DNA of 64,000 nt, taken from assembly GCF_050337045.1 (NCBI RefSeq), contig NZ_JAKJSO010000011.1, positions 294,853 through 358,852 of the forward strand. The letters are read 5' to 3'. This DNA comes from Photobacterium kagoshimensis (GTDB lineage: Bacteria > Pseudomonadota > Gammaproteobacteria > Enterobacterales > Vibrionaceae). The position numbers and the translations under genes were made by a program. The notes under the pieces are model-generated. The model was not told where the DNA came from. It worked only from the letters and a program-made list of their open reading frames with translations, and searched no databases. This document shows, one piece after another, positions 52,178-61,487 of the stretch. Position 1 is the stretch's first letter. Each line of letters begins with the position of its first letter.

Positions 52178-55023
52178 TAGGCAAACTTACGCTCTTCGCC
52201 TTCACCATCGATGTTGCTTACACAACGACCACACACTTCTTCGTGGCCTTCGATAGTGCCTACATCTGCCACATGGTGCCAACAACGGTCACACTTCGCA
52301 GCTTCAGATGCAGTAACAGTCACAAACAAACCTTCAACATCAGTTTCTTGTGCGCCAGCAGGCATGCTATCTGCAACAACAACTTCAGCTTTCGACGTTA
52401 GTAGTACGAAACGTAGTTCATCTTCTAGCGTATTCAGTTTATCTGCCAGTGCTGCGTTTGCATGCAGTGTAATTTCGGCTTGCAGAGCACCACCGATCAC
52501 TTTGTCTTTACGTGCGCCTTCAAGAAGCTTATTCACTGCACCACGAACTTGCTGGATTTCAGCCCAGAATTCATTGTTCAGTTTTTCATCTTCAGCAAGA
52601 CCGAATAGACCTTCGAACCACTCACCGGTGAACACAAACTTGTCGCGTTGACCTGGCATTTCGTTCCAGATTTCATCAGCGGTGAACGACATAATTGGTG
52701 CCATCCAACGAACCAATGCTTCAACGATGTAGTAAAGCGCAGTTTGACAGCTACGTTGTGCGTGGCCACCTTGCTTCGCTGTGTACTGACGGTCTTTGAT
52801 CACATCTAGGTAGAATGAGCCCATTTCAACCGAACAGAACTGCATTAGACGTTGTGTTACACCGTGTAGGTTGTACTCGTCGTATGCTTTAACGATTTCT
52901 TCTTGCGCAGCCATTGCACGACCAACCGCCCAACGATCCAGTGCGACCATATCTTCTGGTGCAACTAGGTCTGTTTCTGGGTTAAAGCCACTTAGGTTCG
53001 CTAGGAAGAAACGTGCTGTATTACGAATACGACGGTAAGCGTCCGCAGAGCGTTTTAGGATTTCATCTGAAACCGCAACTTCACCGGTGTAATCCGTTGA
53101 TGCAACCCATAGGCGAAGGATGTCTGCGCCAAGTTTGTTCGTCACATCTTTCGGTGCAACCACGTTACCGACAGATTTCGACATCTTACGGCCTTGGCCA
53201 TCAACAACGAAACCGTGGGTGAGCACTTGCTTGTACGGTGCCGTATCTTTCATTGCCACTGAGGTGATCAATGAAGACTGGAACCAACCGCGGTGTTGGT
53301 CTGAACCTTCAAGGTAAAGATCAGCAGAGTTACCATTAAACTCTTCACGGCTATCAACAACCGATGAGTGCGTCACACCAGAATCGAACCATACGTCCAA
53401 TGTATCTAGCACTTTTTCGTAGTTGGCAGCATCGGCTTCACCCATAAGCTCTGCAGGATCAAGATCCCACCATGCTTGAATGCCTTTTTGCTCAACAAGT
53501 TGTGCCACTTTCTCGATCAAATCGTGAGAGTTAGGGTGCAGCTCTTGTGTTTCTTTGTGTACGAACAAGGCAATTGGCACGCCCCAAGTACGTTGACGAG
53601 AGATACACCACTCAGGGCGACCTTCAATCATACCTTCGATGCGGCTTTGACCCCACTCAGGTAACCATTGCACGCTCTTAATTTCACCTAGCGCTTTCTT
53701 ACGTAGGCCAGCTTTGTCCATAGAGATGAACCACTGTGGCGTTGCACGGAAGATGATAGGTGTTTTGTGGCGCCAGCAGTGTGGGTAGCTGTGCTCGTAA
53801 GCATGGTGATGCAATAGCGCACCGTGCTCTTTTAATGTTTCTAGTACTGAATCGTTCGCTTTAAATACGTGTTGACCCGCAAACAATTCAGTATCAGGTA
53901 GGTAAACGCCGTTGCTGCCAACAGGGTTTGCTACTTCTAGGTTGTATTTTTGACCAACCACGAAGTCTTCTTGACCGTGGCCAGGTGCTGTGTGAACACA
54001 ACCTGTACCAGAATCTGTTGTTACGTGATCACCAAGAATAACTGGCACATCAAAGCTGTAGAATGGGTGGTTAAAGCGTACGAGCTCTAAATCTTCACCT
54101 TTACAGAAGCCAAGGTTGTGGAAGTGCTTAATACCCGCACGATCCATCACGTCTTTTGCCAATTCAGCAGCAACGATCAGACGGTATGCTTGTTGGTTGT
54201 TTTCAGCATCCGCTTCAACTTGAACCAATACATACTCAAGGTCATCACGTACAGCAACAGCACGGTTTGCAGGCAGTGTCCAAGGCGTTGTTGTCCAGAT
54301 AACGATAGATACGTCACCTTGACCTTGGTGGCCTTCAGGGCAAGAGAACTTAGCCACAGTCGCCGCTTCATCAGCTGCTTTAAATTTCACATCGATAGAC
54401 GGTGAAACTTTGTCTTGGTATTCCACTTCTGCTTCAGCCAGTGCTGAACCACAATCCGTACACCAGTGAACAGGTTTGAAACCTTTCAATAGGTGATCGT
54501 TGTCTGCGATTTTACCCAGAGAACGAATGATGTTCGCTTCTGTTGCAAAATCCATAGTGCGGTAAGGCTTAGCCCACTCACCTAGAACGCCTAGACGAAT
54601 GAAACTTTCTTTTTGACCTTCAACTTGACCCGCTGCGTATTCACGACATTTCTCGCGGAATTCAGCCGCGGTCAGCTTACGACCAGGTTTACCCCACTTT
54701 TTCTCTACCATTAATTCAATTGGCAGACCGTGGCAATCCCAACCTGGTACGTACGGTGCGTCAAAGCCTGAAAGTGTCTTTGACTTAATAATAATGTCTT
54801 TAAGAATCTTATTTAGCGCGTGACCAATGTGAATATCACCGTTGGCGTATGGAGGGCCATCGTGTAATACGAAGGATTTTTTACCCTTCTTAGCTTTACG
54901 AATTTCACCGTAAAGATCTTCATCATTCCAACGCTTAAGCATTGCTGGCTCACGTTGAGCTAGGTTGCCTCGCATCGGAAACCCTGTTTCAGGTAAATTC
55001 AGGGTATCTTTATAGTCGCTCAT
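52177..55023 (-). CDS. ileS: Isoleucyl-tRNA synthetase
   Basis: Class I aminoacyl-tRNA synthetase of 948 aa. HIGH motif in GDIHIGHALNK, KMSKS in GRKMSKSVGN, the CP1 editing domain between, and a C-terminal zinc site (KCDRCWHHVAD ... EEVCGRC). It starts five nt after ribF ends and overlaps lspA by one base. Confidence 0.98.
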   Translation of the reverse strand: MSDYKDTLNLPETGFPMRGNLAQREPAMLKRWNDEDLYGEIRKAKKGKKSFVLHDGPPYANGDIHIGHALNKILKDIIIKSKTLSGFDAPYVPGWDCHGLPIELMVEKKWGKPGRKLTAAEFREKCREYAAGQVEGQKESFIRLGVLGEWAKPYRTMDFATEANIIRSLGKIADNDHLLKGFKPVHWCTDCGSALAEAEVEYQDKVSPSIDVKFKAADEAATVAKFSCPEGHQGQGDVSIVIWTTTPWTLPANRAVAVRDDLEYVLVQVEADAENNQQAYRLIVAAELAKDVMDRAGIKHFHNLGFCKGEDLELVRFNHPFYSFDVPVILGDHVTTDSGTGCVHTAPGHGQEDFVVGQKYNLEVANPVGSNGVYLPDTELFAGQHVFKANDSVLETLKEHGALLHHHAYEHSYPHCWRHKTPIIFRATPQWFISMDKAGLRKKALGEIKSVQWLPEWGQSRIEGMIEGRPEWCISRQRTWGVPIALFVHKETQELHPNSHDLIEKVAQLVEQKGIQAWWDLDPAELMGEADAANYEKVLDTLDVWFDSGVTHSSVVDSREEFNGNSADLYLEGSDQHRGWFQSSLITSVAMKDTAPYKQVLTHGFVVDGQGRKMSKSVGNVVAPKDVTNKLGADILRLWVASTDYTGEVAVSDEILKRSADAYRRIRNTARFFLANLSGFNPETDLVAPEDMVALDRWAVGRAMAAQEEIVKAYDEYNLHGVTQRLMQFCSVEMGSFYLDVIKDRQYTAKQGGHAQRSCQTALYYIVEALVRWMAPIMSFTADEIWNEMPGQRDKFVFTGEWFEGLFGLAEDEKLNNEFWAEIQQVRGAVNKLLEGARKDKVIGGALQAEITLHANAALADKLNTLEDELRFVLLTSKAEVVVADSMPAGAQETDVEGLFVTVTASEAAKCDRCWHHVADVGTIEGHEEVCGRCVSNIDGEGEERKFA

Positions 55024-55028
55024 TGATT

Positions 55029-55991
55029 CTAGATTCCGTTACTTGGGCGAAGTTGGACATTATTACGCTCAGACAGCCACACCCGTGCTGTTTGGGCATC
55101 TCGCTCAATTTGTGCTTTCAGCGCATCAAACGATTCGAATTTTATTTCGTTGCGTAGCTTATGGTGCAACACAACTTCAATCTGACAACCGTATAAGTCA
55201 CCAGTAAAATCAAACAAATGTACTTCTAACTGTTGGCGTACACCGTTGACTGTTGGTCGATGACCAACATTGGCAACACCTGCATAAGGTGCGCCATCTA
55301 AGCCAAAGACTTCAACCGCGTAGACACCAGAAACAGGCGATACACGTCGTTTCAAGGGCACATTTGCCGTTGGAAAGCCAATGGTTCGGCCTAGTTTTCG
55401 TCCGTGAGACACTCGCCCACAAACACTATAAGGTCGTCCTAGCATGGTTGCTGCTGATGTTAATTCGTCATTCGCTAATGCTTGACGAATCGCGGTACTA
55501 CTTACACGTTGGGTGGATACACAGAAACTCTGCGTACTCACCACCTCAAAACCCCATTCGCGGCCAGCCGCTTGTAGCATTTCAAATGTGCCGCTTCGAC
55601 CTTGACCAAAGCGAAAGTCATCACCAACTACCAGAAACTTAACACCCAATTGCTCAACCAACAAGCGACGAACAAAGTCACGAGGGGTCATATTGGCAAA
55701 ATGGGCGTTAAAATTGATGCAAAGCAAACGCTCGACACCTACTTTTTTCAATTGCTGATATTTATCACGAAAACGCGTTAGCCGTGCGGGCGCTTTATCA
55801 CCAGCAAAAAGTTCTAACGGTTGAGGTTCAAACGACATCACCGTTGCTGGTAGCGACATAGATTCCGCTTTGGCCATCACCTGGCGTAACACCGCCTGAT
55901 GACCCAAATGGACACCATCAAAATTGCCAATCGTCAGTACACAACTGTGATGACGAGGCTTTATATTATGTATTCCTCGGATTAATTCCAT
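55029..55991 (-). CDS. ribF: Bifunctional riboflavin kinase / FAD synthetase RibF
   Basis: Makes FMN and FAD. The 320-aa protein has an N-terminal adenylyltransferase domain (TIGNFDGVHLGHQAVL) and a C-terminal flavokinase domain (GRTIGFPTANVPL, then the SGVYAVEVFGLDG strand). First gene of the ribF-ileS-lspA-fkpB-ispH cluster, downstream of murJ. Confidence 0.96.
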   Translation of the reverse strand: MELIRGIHNIKPRHHSCVLTIGNFDGVHLGHQAVLRQVMAKAESMSLPATVMSFEPQPLELFAGDKAPARLTRFRDKYQQLKKVGVERLLCINFNAHFANMTPRDFVRRLLVEQLGVKFLVVGDDFRFGQGRSGTFEMLQAAGREWGFEVVSTQSFCVSTQRVSSTAIRQALANDELTSAATMLGRPYSVCGRVSHGRKLGRTIGFPTANVPLKRRVSPVSGVYAVEVFGLDGAPYAGVANVGHRPTVNGVRQQLEVHLFDFTGDLYGCQIEVVLHHKLRNEIKFESFDALKAQIERDAQTARVWLSERNNVQLRPSNGI

Positions 55992-56072
55992 GTACCGCTT
56001 GCTAATTCGCTGAGTTAAATTTCAAAATTCATGATAAAAACTGGCGGATTATATACTACTCCGCCCTGTCAA

Positions 56073-57632
56073 TCAGCTATCAGTGCGAAGATGATGAGGA
56101 CGAATGCCTAAAATCATCACAATTACTAAGTAAACCGTAGCCCCTGCTGCGATTAATCCCGACAACCACATCACACGGTGACTCAAGCTCCAGCTTAACC
56201 ATTCGCTCATTGCTGGCATCAACCACAACAAGGTTGCCACCATAGCAACACCACCAATAGCAAGGCGTGCCACAAACATCAGGGTAGTTTTGGTAACACG
56301 ATACACATTGGCACTGTGAAGGCCGCGATAAAGCAGCGCCGCATTGACGAAGGCAGATAAGGCTGTCGCCATCGCTAAACCAACATAACCATAGAAATAC
56401 GCAAAAACCGCATTGAAGAACATATTGGTGATCATCGCGATAATACCAAAACGCACCGGTGTTTTGGTATCTTGTCGTGCGTAATAGCCCGGCGCGAGCA
56501 CTTTAATCAACATAAAGTTCAATAAACCCGATGCGTAAGCTAATAGGGAAAGCGATGCTTGATGAACATCATTTGGGGTAAATTCGCCACGCATAAAGAG
56601 CACCATCAGCATCGGCTTAGCCAATACCATCAGTCCTAACATGGCAGGAATACCCAGCAACAACACCATACGCACGCCCCAGTCCATGGTACTGGCAAAC
56701 TGACCTGACGTTTTTTCCACATGCTTTCGTGACAACGCGGGCAAAATCACAGTGGCAATCGCAATACCAAACAAACCGAGCGGAAACTCTAATAAGCGAT
56801 CCGAGTAATACAGCCAGCTAATTGAGCCTGTCGCGAGGAAGCTGGCAATAAAAGTATCGAACAATAAGTTGATTTGGCTAACAGAGACACCAAACAAGGC
56901 CGGGATCATTAAGGTGCGGATCTTGGTCACGCCGGGGTCATTCCACCCCCATTGCGGACGCACTAACGCCCCTTCTTTAATAAGAAAAGGAATTTGAAAT
57001 AGGAACTGAATCAAACCACCAAGAAAAACGCCGATGGCTAAGCCAATTTCAGGTTGAGCTAACTGCGGTGATAAAAACCACGCACAACCAATAATGGCCA
57101 CATTCAAAAACACAGGGGTAAAAGAGGAAACCGCAAATTTACCTAAGGTATTTAGAATCGCACCCGACAAGGCAACAAAGGTAATGAACCATAAATAAGG
57201 GAAAGTTATCTTCAGTAGTAAACTTGCCAATTCAAATTTAGGCGCTGCAGGGCCATCATTTAACCAATCAATAAACCAACCCGCACCAAACAGGGCCGTT
57301 ACCACCCCCGATCCTAAAATTCCCAATAACGTCACAATCGAAACCAATACGCCCAAGGTACCCGAGGCTTTTGCAATCAGCTGGCGGGTTTTATCCATAT
57401 CACCGGTTGCATGATATTCCGTCAATACCGGAACAAACGCCTGAGAAAAAGCACCTTCAGCAAATAGACGGCGTAAAAAGTTGGGAATTTTATTCGCAAA
57501 AAAGAAAACATCGGCGGCAGCACCTGCTCCCATCAAGTTCGCAACCACGACATCTCGGACCAAACCAAGCACTCGAGAAACCAAAGTCATGGCGCTAACT
57601 ATCAGTCCTGAGCGTAAAAGACGCTTACTCAC
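56073..57632 (-). CDS. murJ: Lipid II flippase MurJ (MviN)
   Basis: Polytopic MOP-superfamily flippase for the peptidoglycan precursor. The 519 aa, about 14 hydrophobic helices, start MSKRLLRSGLIVSAMTLVSRVLGLVRD. The Arg/Asp of TM1 and the FFFANKIPNFLRRLFAEGAFSQAFVPV segment are the family signature. It is divergent from rpsT, as in E. coli and vibrios. Confidence 0.96.
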   Translation of the reverse strand: MSKRLLRSGLIVSAMTLVSRVLGLVRDVVVANLMGAGAAADVFFFANKIPNFLRRLFAEGAFSQAFVPVLTEYHATGDMDKTRQLIAKASGTLGVLVSIVTLLGILGSGVVTALFGAGWFIDWLNDGPAAPKFELASLLLKITFPYLWFITFVALSGAILNTLGKFAVSSFTPVFLNVAIIGCAWFLSPQLAQPEIGLAIGVFLGGLIQFLFQIPFLIKEGALVRPQWGWNDPGVTKIRTLMIPALFGVSVSQINLLFDTFIASFLATGSISWLYYSDRLLEFPLGLFGIAIATVILPALSRKHVEKTSGQFASTMDWGVRMVLLLGIPAMLGLMVLAKPMLMVLFMRGEFTPNDVHQASLSLLAYASGLLNFMLIKVLAPGYYARQDTKTPVRFGIIAMITNMFFNAVFAYFYGYVGLAMATALSAFVNAALLYRGLHSANVYRVTKTTLMFVARLAIGGVAMVATLLWLMPAMSEWLSWSLSHRVMWLSGLIAAGATVYLVIVMILGIRPHHLRTDS

Positions 57633-57842
57633 AAAAAAACCTCATAAAAGATAGCCCAGAAAGGTGACTTACGGGGCAAAATGCTGGTAAAATCTGCCGC
57701 CATATTAACCGTGTTATTCCGTAAGTGCCAACTTCATGGGCTTGACGGTTATTTACACAAATCATTTGACAATCTTTCGCTTTGTTGGCATAGTCCTCGG
57801 CCTTAAATTGTCACCGTACCAAAGAATTTGGGAGTTACACCC

Positions 57843-58103
57843 TTGGCAAATATCAAATCTGCTAAGAAACGTGCACTAACTTCAGAAAAACGTCGCCAGC
57901 ACAACGCTAGCCGTCGTTCTATGATGCGCACTTTCTTCAAAAAAGTTATCGCTGCTATTGAAGCTGGCAACAAAGAAGCTGCAACTGCTGCTTTCGTTGA
58001 AATGCAACCTGTTATGGATCGTATGGCTACTAAAGGCCTAATCCACAAAAACAAAGCTGCACGTCACAAAGCTCGCCTAGCAGCTAAAATCAAAGCTCTT
58101 TAA
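57843..58103 (+). CDS. rpsT: 30S ribosomal protein bS20
   Basis: The 86-aa basic protein starts at a TTG giving MANIKSAKKRALTSEKRRQH, with GGGAG eight nt before it. E. coli rpsT also uses UUG and is translationally autoregulated. The in-frame ATG 15 nt earlier would overlap the ribosome site and add five non-family residues. Confidence 0.97.
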   Translation: MANIKSAKKRALTSEKRRQHNASRRSMMRTFFKKVIAAIEAGNKEAATAAFVEMQPVMDRMATKGLIHKNKAARHKARLAAKIKAL

Positions 58104-58126
58104 TAGAGTCGAGATTTTACAGCGAT

Positions 58127-58157
58127 AAAAAAAACCGGCACTTAGCCGGTTTTTTTG
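58127..58157. terminator. Terminator between rpsT and hlyU
   Basis: AAAACCGGC-ACTTA-GCCGGTTTT with long A and T flanks; works for both convergent genes. Confidence 0.92.
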
Positions 58158-58176
58158 TATCTGAGATTTATGCTTC

Positions 58177-58470
58177 TCAATGACAGTACATATTGTGTAG
58201 CAGCTGAATCATCGCACGAACTTCCTCACTCTTTAGACGATAGAATACCGTCTGTGACTCTTTTCGCGTATCAACCAAACCATCACGTCTTAGCCACGCT
58301 AAGTGTTGAGATAATGCAGATTGGCTCAACTGAAGCTTTTCACACATCATCCCGACGGACATTTCCCCTTCCAGCAGATAGCATAGAATAAATAAACGTC
58401 TTTCGTTTGCCATGGCTTTGAGTAATACGACTGCTTGCCCAGCATTCTGCTCCATTCGTTGCAGATCCAT
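58177..58470 (-). CDS. hlyU: ArsR-family regulator HlyU
   Basis: A winged-helix repressor/anti-silencer of 97 aa. The recognition helix region SQSALSQHLAWLRRDGLV and the N-terminal AVVLLKAMANERRLFILCYLL match Vibrio HlyU, which activates hemolysin/RTX genes, partly by relieving H-NS repression. No ArsR metal-site ELCVCD motif is present. It lies next to rpsT and nhaR as in V. cholerae. What it controls here is unknown; no toxin gene is in the window. Confidence 0.9.
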   Translation of the reverse strand: MDLQRMEQNAGQAVVLLKAMANERRLFILCYLLEGEMSVGMMCEKLQLSQSALSQHLAWLRRDGLVDTRKESQTVFYRLKSEEVRAMIQLLHNMYCH

Positions 58471-58561
58471 ATTCTCACCACTAATTTAAGTTAACGCTAA
58501 TATACTTAAATACTAAGTGACTTAACGGCAAAGATCCATGAAAAAATAGCGCGAATTCGCG

Positions 58562-59449
58562 CTATTTAAACAACTTACCAAAGTTTGCTTCACATATTTT
58601 TTTCACTGCTGGGTGCATAATCATCCGTTCAGCAAAAATAACGTAATACTCTTCTTTGATTTCTTTTACCCGTTTTACTTCGCGAATATTATTGGCTTCT
58701 TCGATTTCTTCTGCATAAATCGATGGTGCGACAAACATTGACTGATGATAAGCACCAAATGCTTTCATCAGCGCTGCATCATCAAACTCACCCAGAATAT
58801 TGGGCGTAATCCCCTGTTGATCAAACCATTGGTGTAATTTACGCCCCATCGCGGTACGGCGGCCTGGGATAAGCAATTTGTAATCTTCAATACAAGCTGG
58901 GAAGTTCAGCGTTTTATTTGGCTTAGAGCAAAAAAAGCTCATGCTCGATTCACCCAGCTTCTTACTGTAAAGCCCTGGACTTTGCGTCGAGTCGACAGGA
59001 CAGTCAGATAAGATCATATCTAACTTATGCAATGAGAGCTGCTCTAACAGCATTTCATGAGTGGATTCATAGCAGCGTAAGTGAATCCGTTCATCTTCAG
59101 GAATGCCTTCTAACAATACCTTACTAACGAGTCGCTTAGAGAGCGCATCGGCAACCCCCACTTCCAACAGTTGGTTCTCACGCTGGGTATAATTGACGAT
59201 ATCGAGCATCTCGTAGCTAAGATCAAACATCTTATCGGCATACTTAAAAACCAGCTGCCCCAGCTCGGTTGGTTCAATATTGCGCCCAACACGCTTCGTC
59301 AACTTCCCTTTCATTCGTTCTTCTAACGCACGAATTTGCCCTGTTACCGTTTGTGGTGCGAGAAATAGCGCATCAGCAGCCTTAGTGACTGAGCCTTGCT
59401 TGCAGACCATCCAGAAGTAATACAGGTGGTTATAATTAAGATGAGACAT
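58562..59449 (-). CDS. nhaR: LysR-family Na+-responsive regulator NhaR
   Basis: A 295-aa LysR-type regulator. N-terminal winged helix (HLNYNHLYYFWMVCKQGSVTKAADALFLAPQTVTGQIRALE) is characteristic of NhaR, which activates nhaA in response to Na+. It sits downstream of nhaA and a small periplasmic-protein gene, separated by a terminator-like hairpin. Confidence 0.94.
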   Translation of the reverse strand: MSHLNYNHLYYFWMVCKQGSVTKAADALFLAPQTVTGQIRALEERMKGKLTKRVGRNIEPTELGQLVFKYADKMFDLSYEMLDIVNYTQRENQLLEVGVADALSKRLVSKVLLEGIPEDERIHLRCYESTHEMLLEQLSLHKLDMILSDCPVDSTQSPGLYSKKLGESSMSFFCSKPNKTLNFPACIEDYKLLIPGRRTAMGRKLHQWFDQQGITPNILGEFDDAALMKAFGAYHQSMFVAPSIYAEEIEEANNIREVKRVKEIKEEYYVIFAERMIMHPAVKKICEANFGKLFK

Positions 59450-59469
59450 CCGTTATTTCATTGCCATAA

Positions 59470-59513
59470 TAAAAAACCCCAGACATGCAGCTTACGCGGC
59501 ACATCTAGGGTCT
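59470..59513 (-). terminator. Terminator-like hairpin between the nhaA operon and nhaR
   Basis: AAAACCCCAGACATG pairs imperfectly with CACATCTAGGGTCTT. On the minus strand it is followed by TTTTTTATTAT. Imperfect, with a 12-nt loop. Confidence 0.55.
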
Positions 59514-59577
59514 TCAACTTTATCTGTTAATTTTCAGGCAATGAAAGCAGTTTTCAACAAATATGTGTTTTAACTAC

Positions 59578-59841
59578 TCAGTTCGTTGCTTGGACAGACT
59601 TCTTTTCATCCTGCAGGGTTTTACGATAACGCTCTCCTACTCGCTGCTCCAGTGCGCGAGAACGGAATGAATCATCCTGTTCTTGCATCACTGCCGTAGT
59701 CGCTGCCTTACCATGGCTAACACCAGCTAAATAAGCCTGACAAAGTTCCGTTTCATCGCTAGAGGTACAATTAGAGTAATCAGGAACAGCCATTGCTGTT
59801 GATGATGCCAGTACCATCGCAGTGAGAAGATAACGTTTCAT
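59578..59841 (-). CDS. Small periplasmic protein encoded directly after nhaA
   Basis: An 87-residue protein with a signal peptide (MKRYLLTAMVLASSTAMA, cleaved before VPDYSN). A short mature region has two cysteines (SNCTSSDETELCQAY) that could form a disulfide, a small helical stretch (YLAGVSHGKAATTAV) and a charged C-terminus (ERYRKTLQDEKKSVQATN). It starts one nt after the nhaA stop, so it is co-transcribed. I do not recognise the family. The coupling suggests a part in Na+ homeostasis or envelope stress, but no motif shows it. Confidence 0.8.
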   Translation of the reverse strand: MKRYLLTAMVLASSTAMAVPDYSNCTSSDETELCQAYLAGVSHGKAATTAVMQEQDDSFRSRALEQRVGERYRKTLQDEKKSVQATN

Positions 59842-59842
59842 A

Positions 59843-61000
59843 TTACGCCTCCGATTTAGGTAGCACGCGGTCTAGCATCATGTAGCCCACGATTGCCGCC
59901 ACCGTTGACCCAACTAAAATACCTAAACGAGAATAGGTGTTGAAGTCTGCTGGTGCACCAGCAAAAGCCAATGAAGAAATAAAGATCGACATGGTGAAAC
60001 CGATACCACACAGCACTGACACCGCAAAAATATGCTTAAAGTTAATGCCATCAGGTAGTATCGCTACACCGCCTTTTACTGCTAAGTAACTAGCCGTAAA
60101 GATACCTAGCGGTTTACCAATAAATAGGCCCAGTGCGATACCTACCGGTAACATGCCTGTCATACCTTCAATCGATACACCGTCTAGAGAAATACCTGCA
60201 TTTGCAAAAGCAAACAGAGGAAGAATCAAGAAAGCAACATACGGATGTAATACGTGTTCTAGATGTTTAAGCGGTGAGTGCTTGTCTGAGCGACCGTCTT
60301 TCCCACTGAGTGGAATCGCAAAGCCCAGTACTACACCTGCTAGTGTTGCGTGAACACCTGACTTAAGCACGCTGAACCACAAGATCGCACCCACAATTAA
60401 GTAGAAGGATATTTTGGTCACGTTCTTGGCATTCATAATGAATAGCGCTGCGGTTGACGCAAATGCTACCGCCAAGGCCCAAGTCGATAGATCGCTGCTG
60501 TAGAACAGGGCGATAATCACGATAACACCAAGGTCATCAATAATTGCTAGTGCAAGCAAGAAAACTTTCAAGCTGACAGGAACACGTTTACCCAATAACG
60601 CCATGATACCTAGCGCAAACGCAATATCTGTTGCCGCAGGGATCGCCCAGCCTGTAATGGCGACAGGATCTGAGTAATTAAATAGTACGTACACGAGTGC
60701 AGGTGCAATCATGCCCCCAACAGCCGCTAATGCAGGGAAAATCGCTTTTTCTTTGGTATTCAGCGCACCTTCAATAAGTTCGCGCTTTACTTCCAATCCA
60801 ATAAGCATGAAGAAGATAGCCATCAAGCCATCATTGATCCAATGCTCTACAGATAGGCCAGCCACATAGGAATGAAGCGTACCAGTGTAAACTGATTGTA
60901 GTGGTGAGTTCGCAATAATCATTGCGATAGCTGCTGCGATAATAAGGATAATTCCGCCAGCAGACTCTAATTTTAAAAATTTACGAATCGCATCGGTCAT
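59843..61000 (-). CDS. nhaA: Na+/H+ antiporter NhaA
   Basis: Electrogenic Na+/H+ antiporter of the inner membrane, 385 aa, 12 helices. Ion-binding aspartates are seen in LAIIDDLGVIVIIALFY and PAATDIAFALG, and the conserved helix GIGFTMSIFISSLAF near the end. GGAG eight nt before the ATG. It is divergent from the Na+-coupled phosphate symporter gene and near nhaR. Confidence 0.97.
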   Translation of the reverse strand: MTDAIRKFLKLESAGGIILIIAAAIAMIIANSPLQSVYTGTLHSYVAGLSVEHWINDGLMAIFFMLIGLEVKRELIEGALNTKEKAIFPALAAVGGMIAPALVYVLFNYSDPVAITGWAIPAATDIAFALGIMALLGKRVPVSLKVFLLALAIIDDLGVIVIIALFYSSDLSTWALAVAFASTAALFIMNAKNVTKISFYLIVGAILWFSVLKSGVHATLAGVVLGFAIPLSGKDGRSDKHSPLKHLEHVLHPYVAFLILPLFAFANAGISLDGVSIEGMTGMLPVGIALGLFIGKPLGIFTASYLAVKGGVAILPDGINFKHIFAVSVLCGIGFTMSIFISSLAFAGAPADFNTYSRLGILVGSTVAAIVGYMMLDRVLPKSEA

Positions 61001-61487
61001 TGACCGTCACTCCTTTGCACAAAAACAATTTTCACAACATATATTGTGTTGCATTAGTGTAGTCGGCAAAGCCGCTATCTGAACAATCGTTTGTTTAGAG
61101 CTAATACATCGTAAATTCCGAATAATTAGAACTATAACCAAGTAATATCCGCAGAATAAATTTTCAACCAAACTGCGAGTGTCATATTTATTAGCGATAA
61201 ATTAATTTTTTGCGATTTTTTATCACCGTTATGAATAATCTCCATCAAACAAAACACCAAATATTAACAGCTCTAAACAATCATCATAAACCTTACTAAT
61301 CATACACTTAAATAGCAAAGCCAAAATGTGCATTTAAAAGTCAAATGCGTCTTCCGCTCACAAAGTAAGCACAAAAATGCCTTGTCATTAAAAGTGTCAT
61401 ATTTCTGAAATATTAGCCCTCTACCATCGCCGCAGATTTCAACAAAATGACACCCAAACGACATCCTATTGTCATGGAGAAATGATT
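61001..61487. promoter_or_regulatory. nhaA-nptA divergent promoter region
   Basis: A 487-bp A/T-rich gap with no credible ORF. On the plus strand TTGTCAT (61382-61388) and GTGTCAT (61394-61400) resemble PhoB half-sites, 12 rather than 11 bp apart. They are followed ten bp later by a TATTAG -10 (61411-61416), the arrangement of Pho promoters. GGAGAAATGATT is the nptA ribosome site. For nhaA no clear -35/-10 pair was found. Confidence 0.45.

Noticed and set aside
61447..61464. Reverse-strand Pho box ATGACAC...CGACAT near the nptA start
   Set aside because: The 11-bp repeat distance is right, but it lies almost at the ribosome site in the wrong place for activation.
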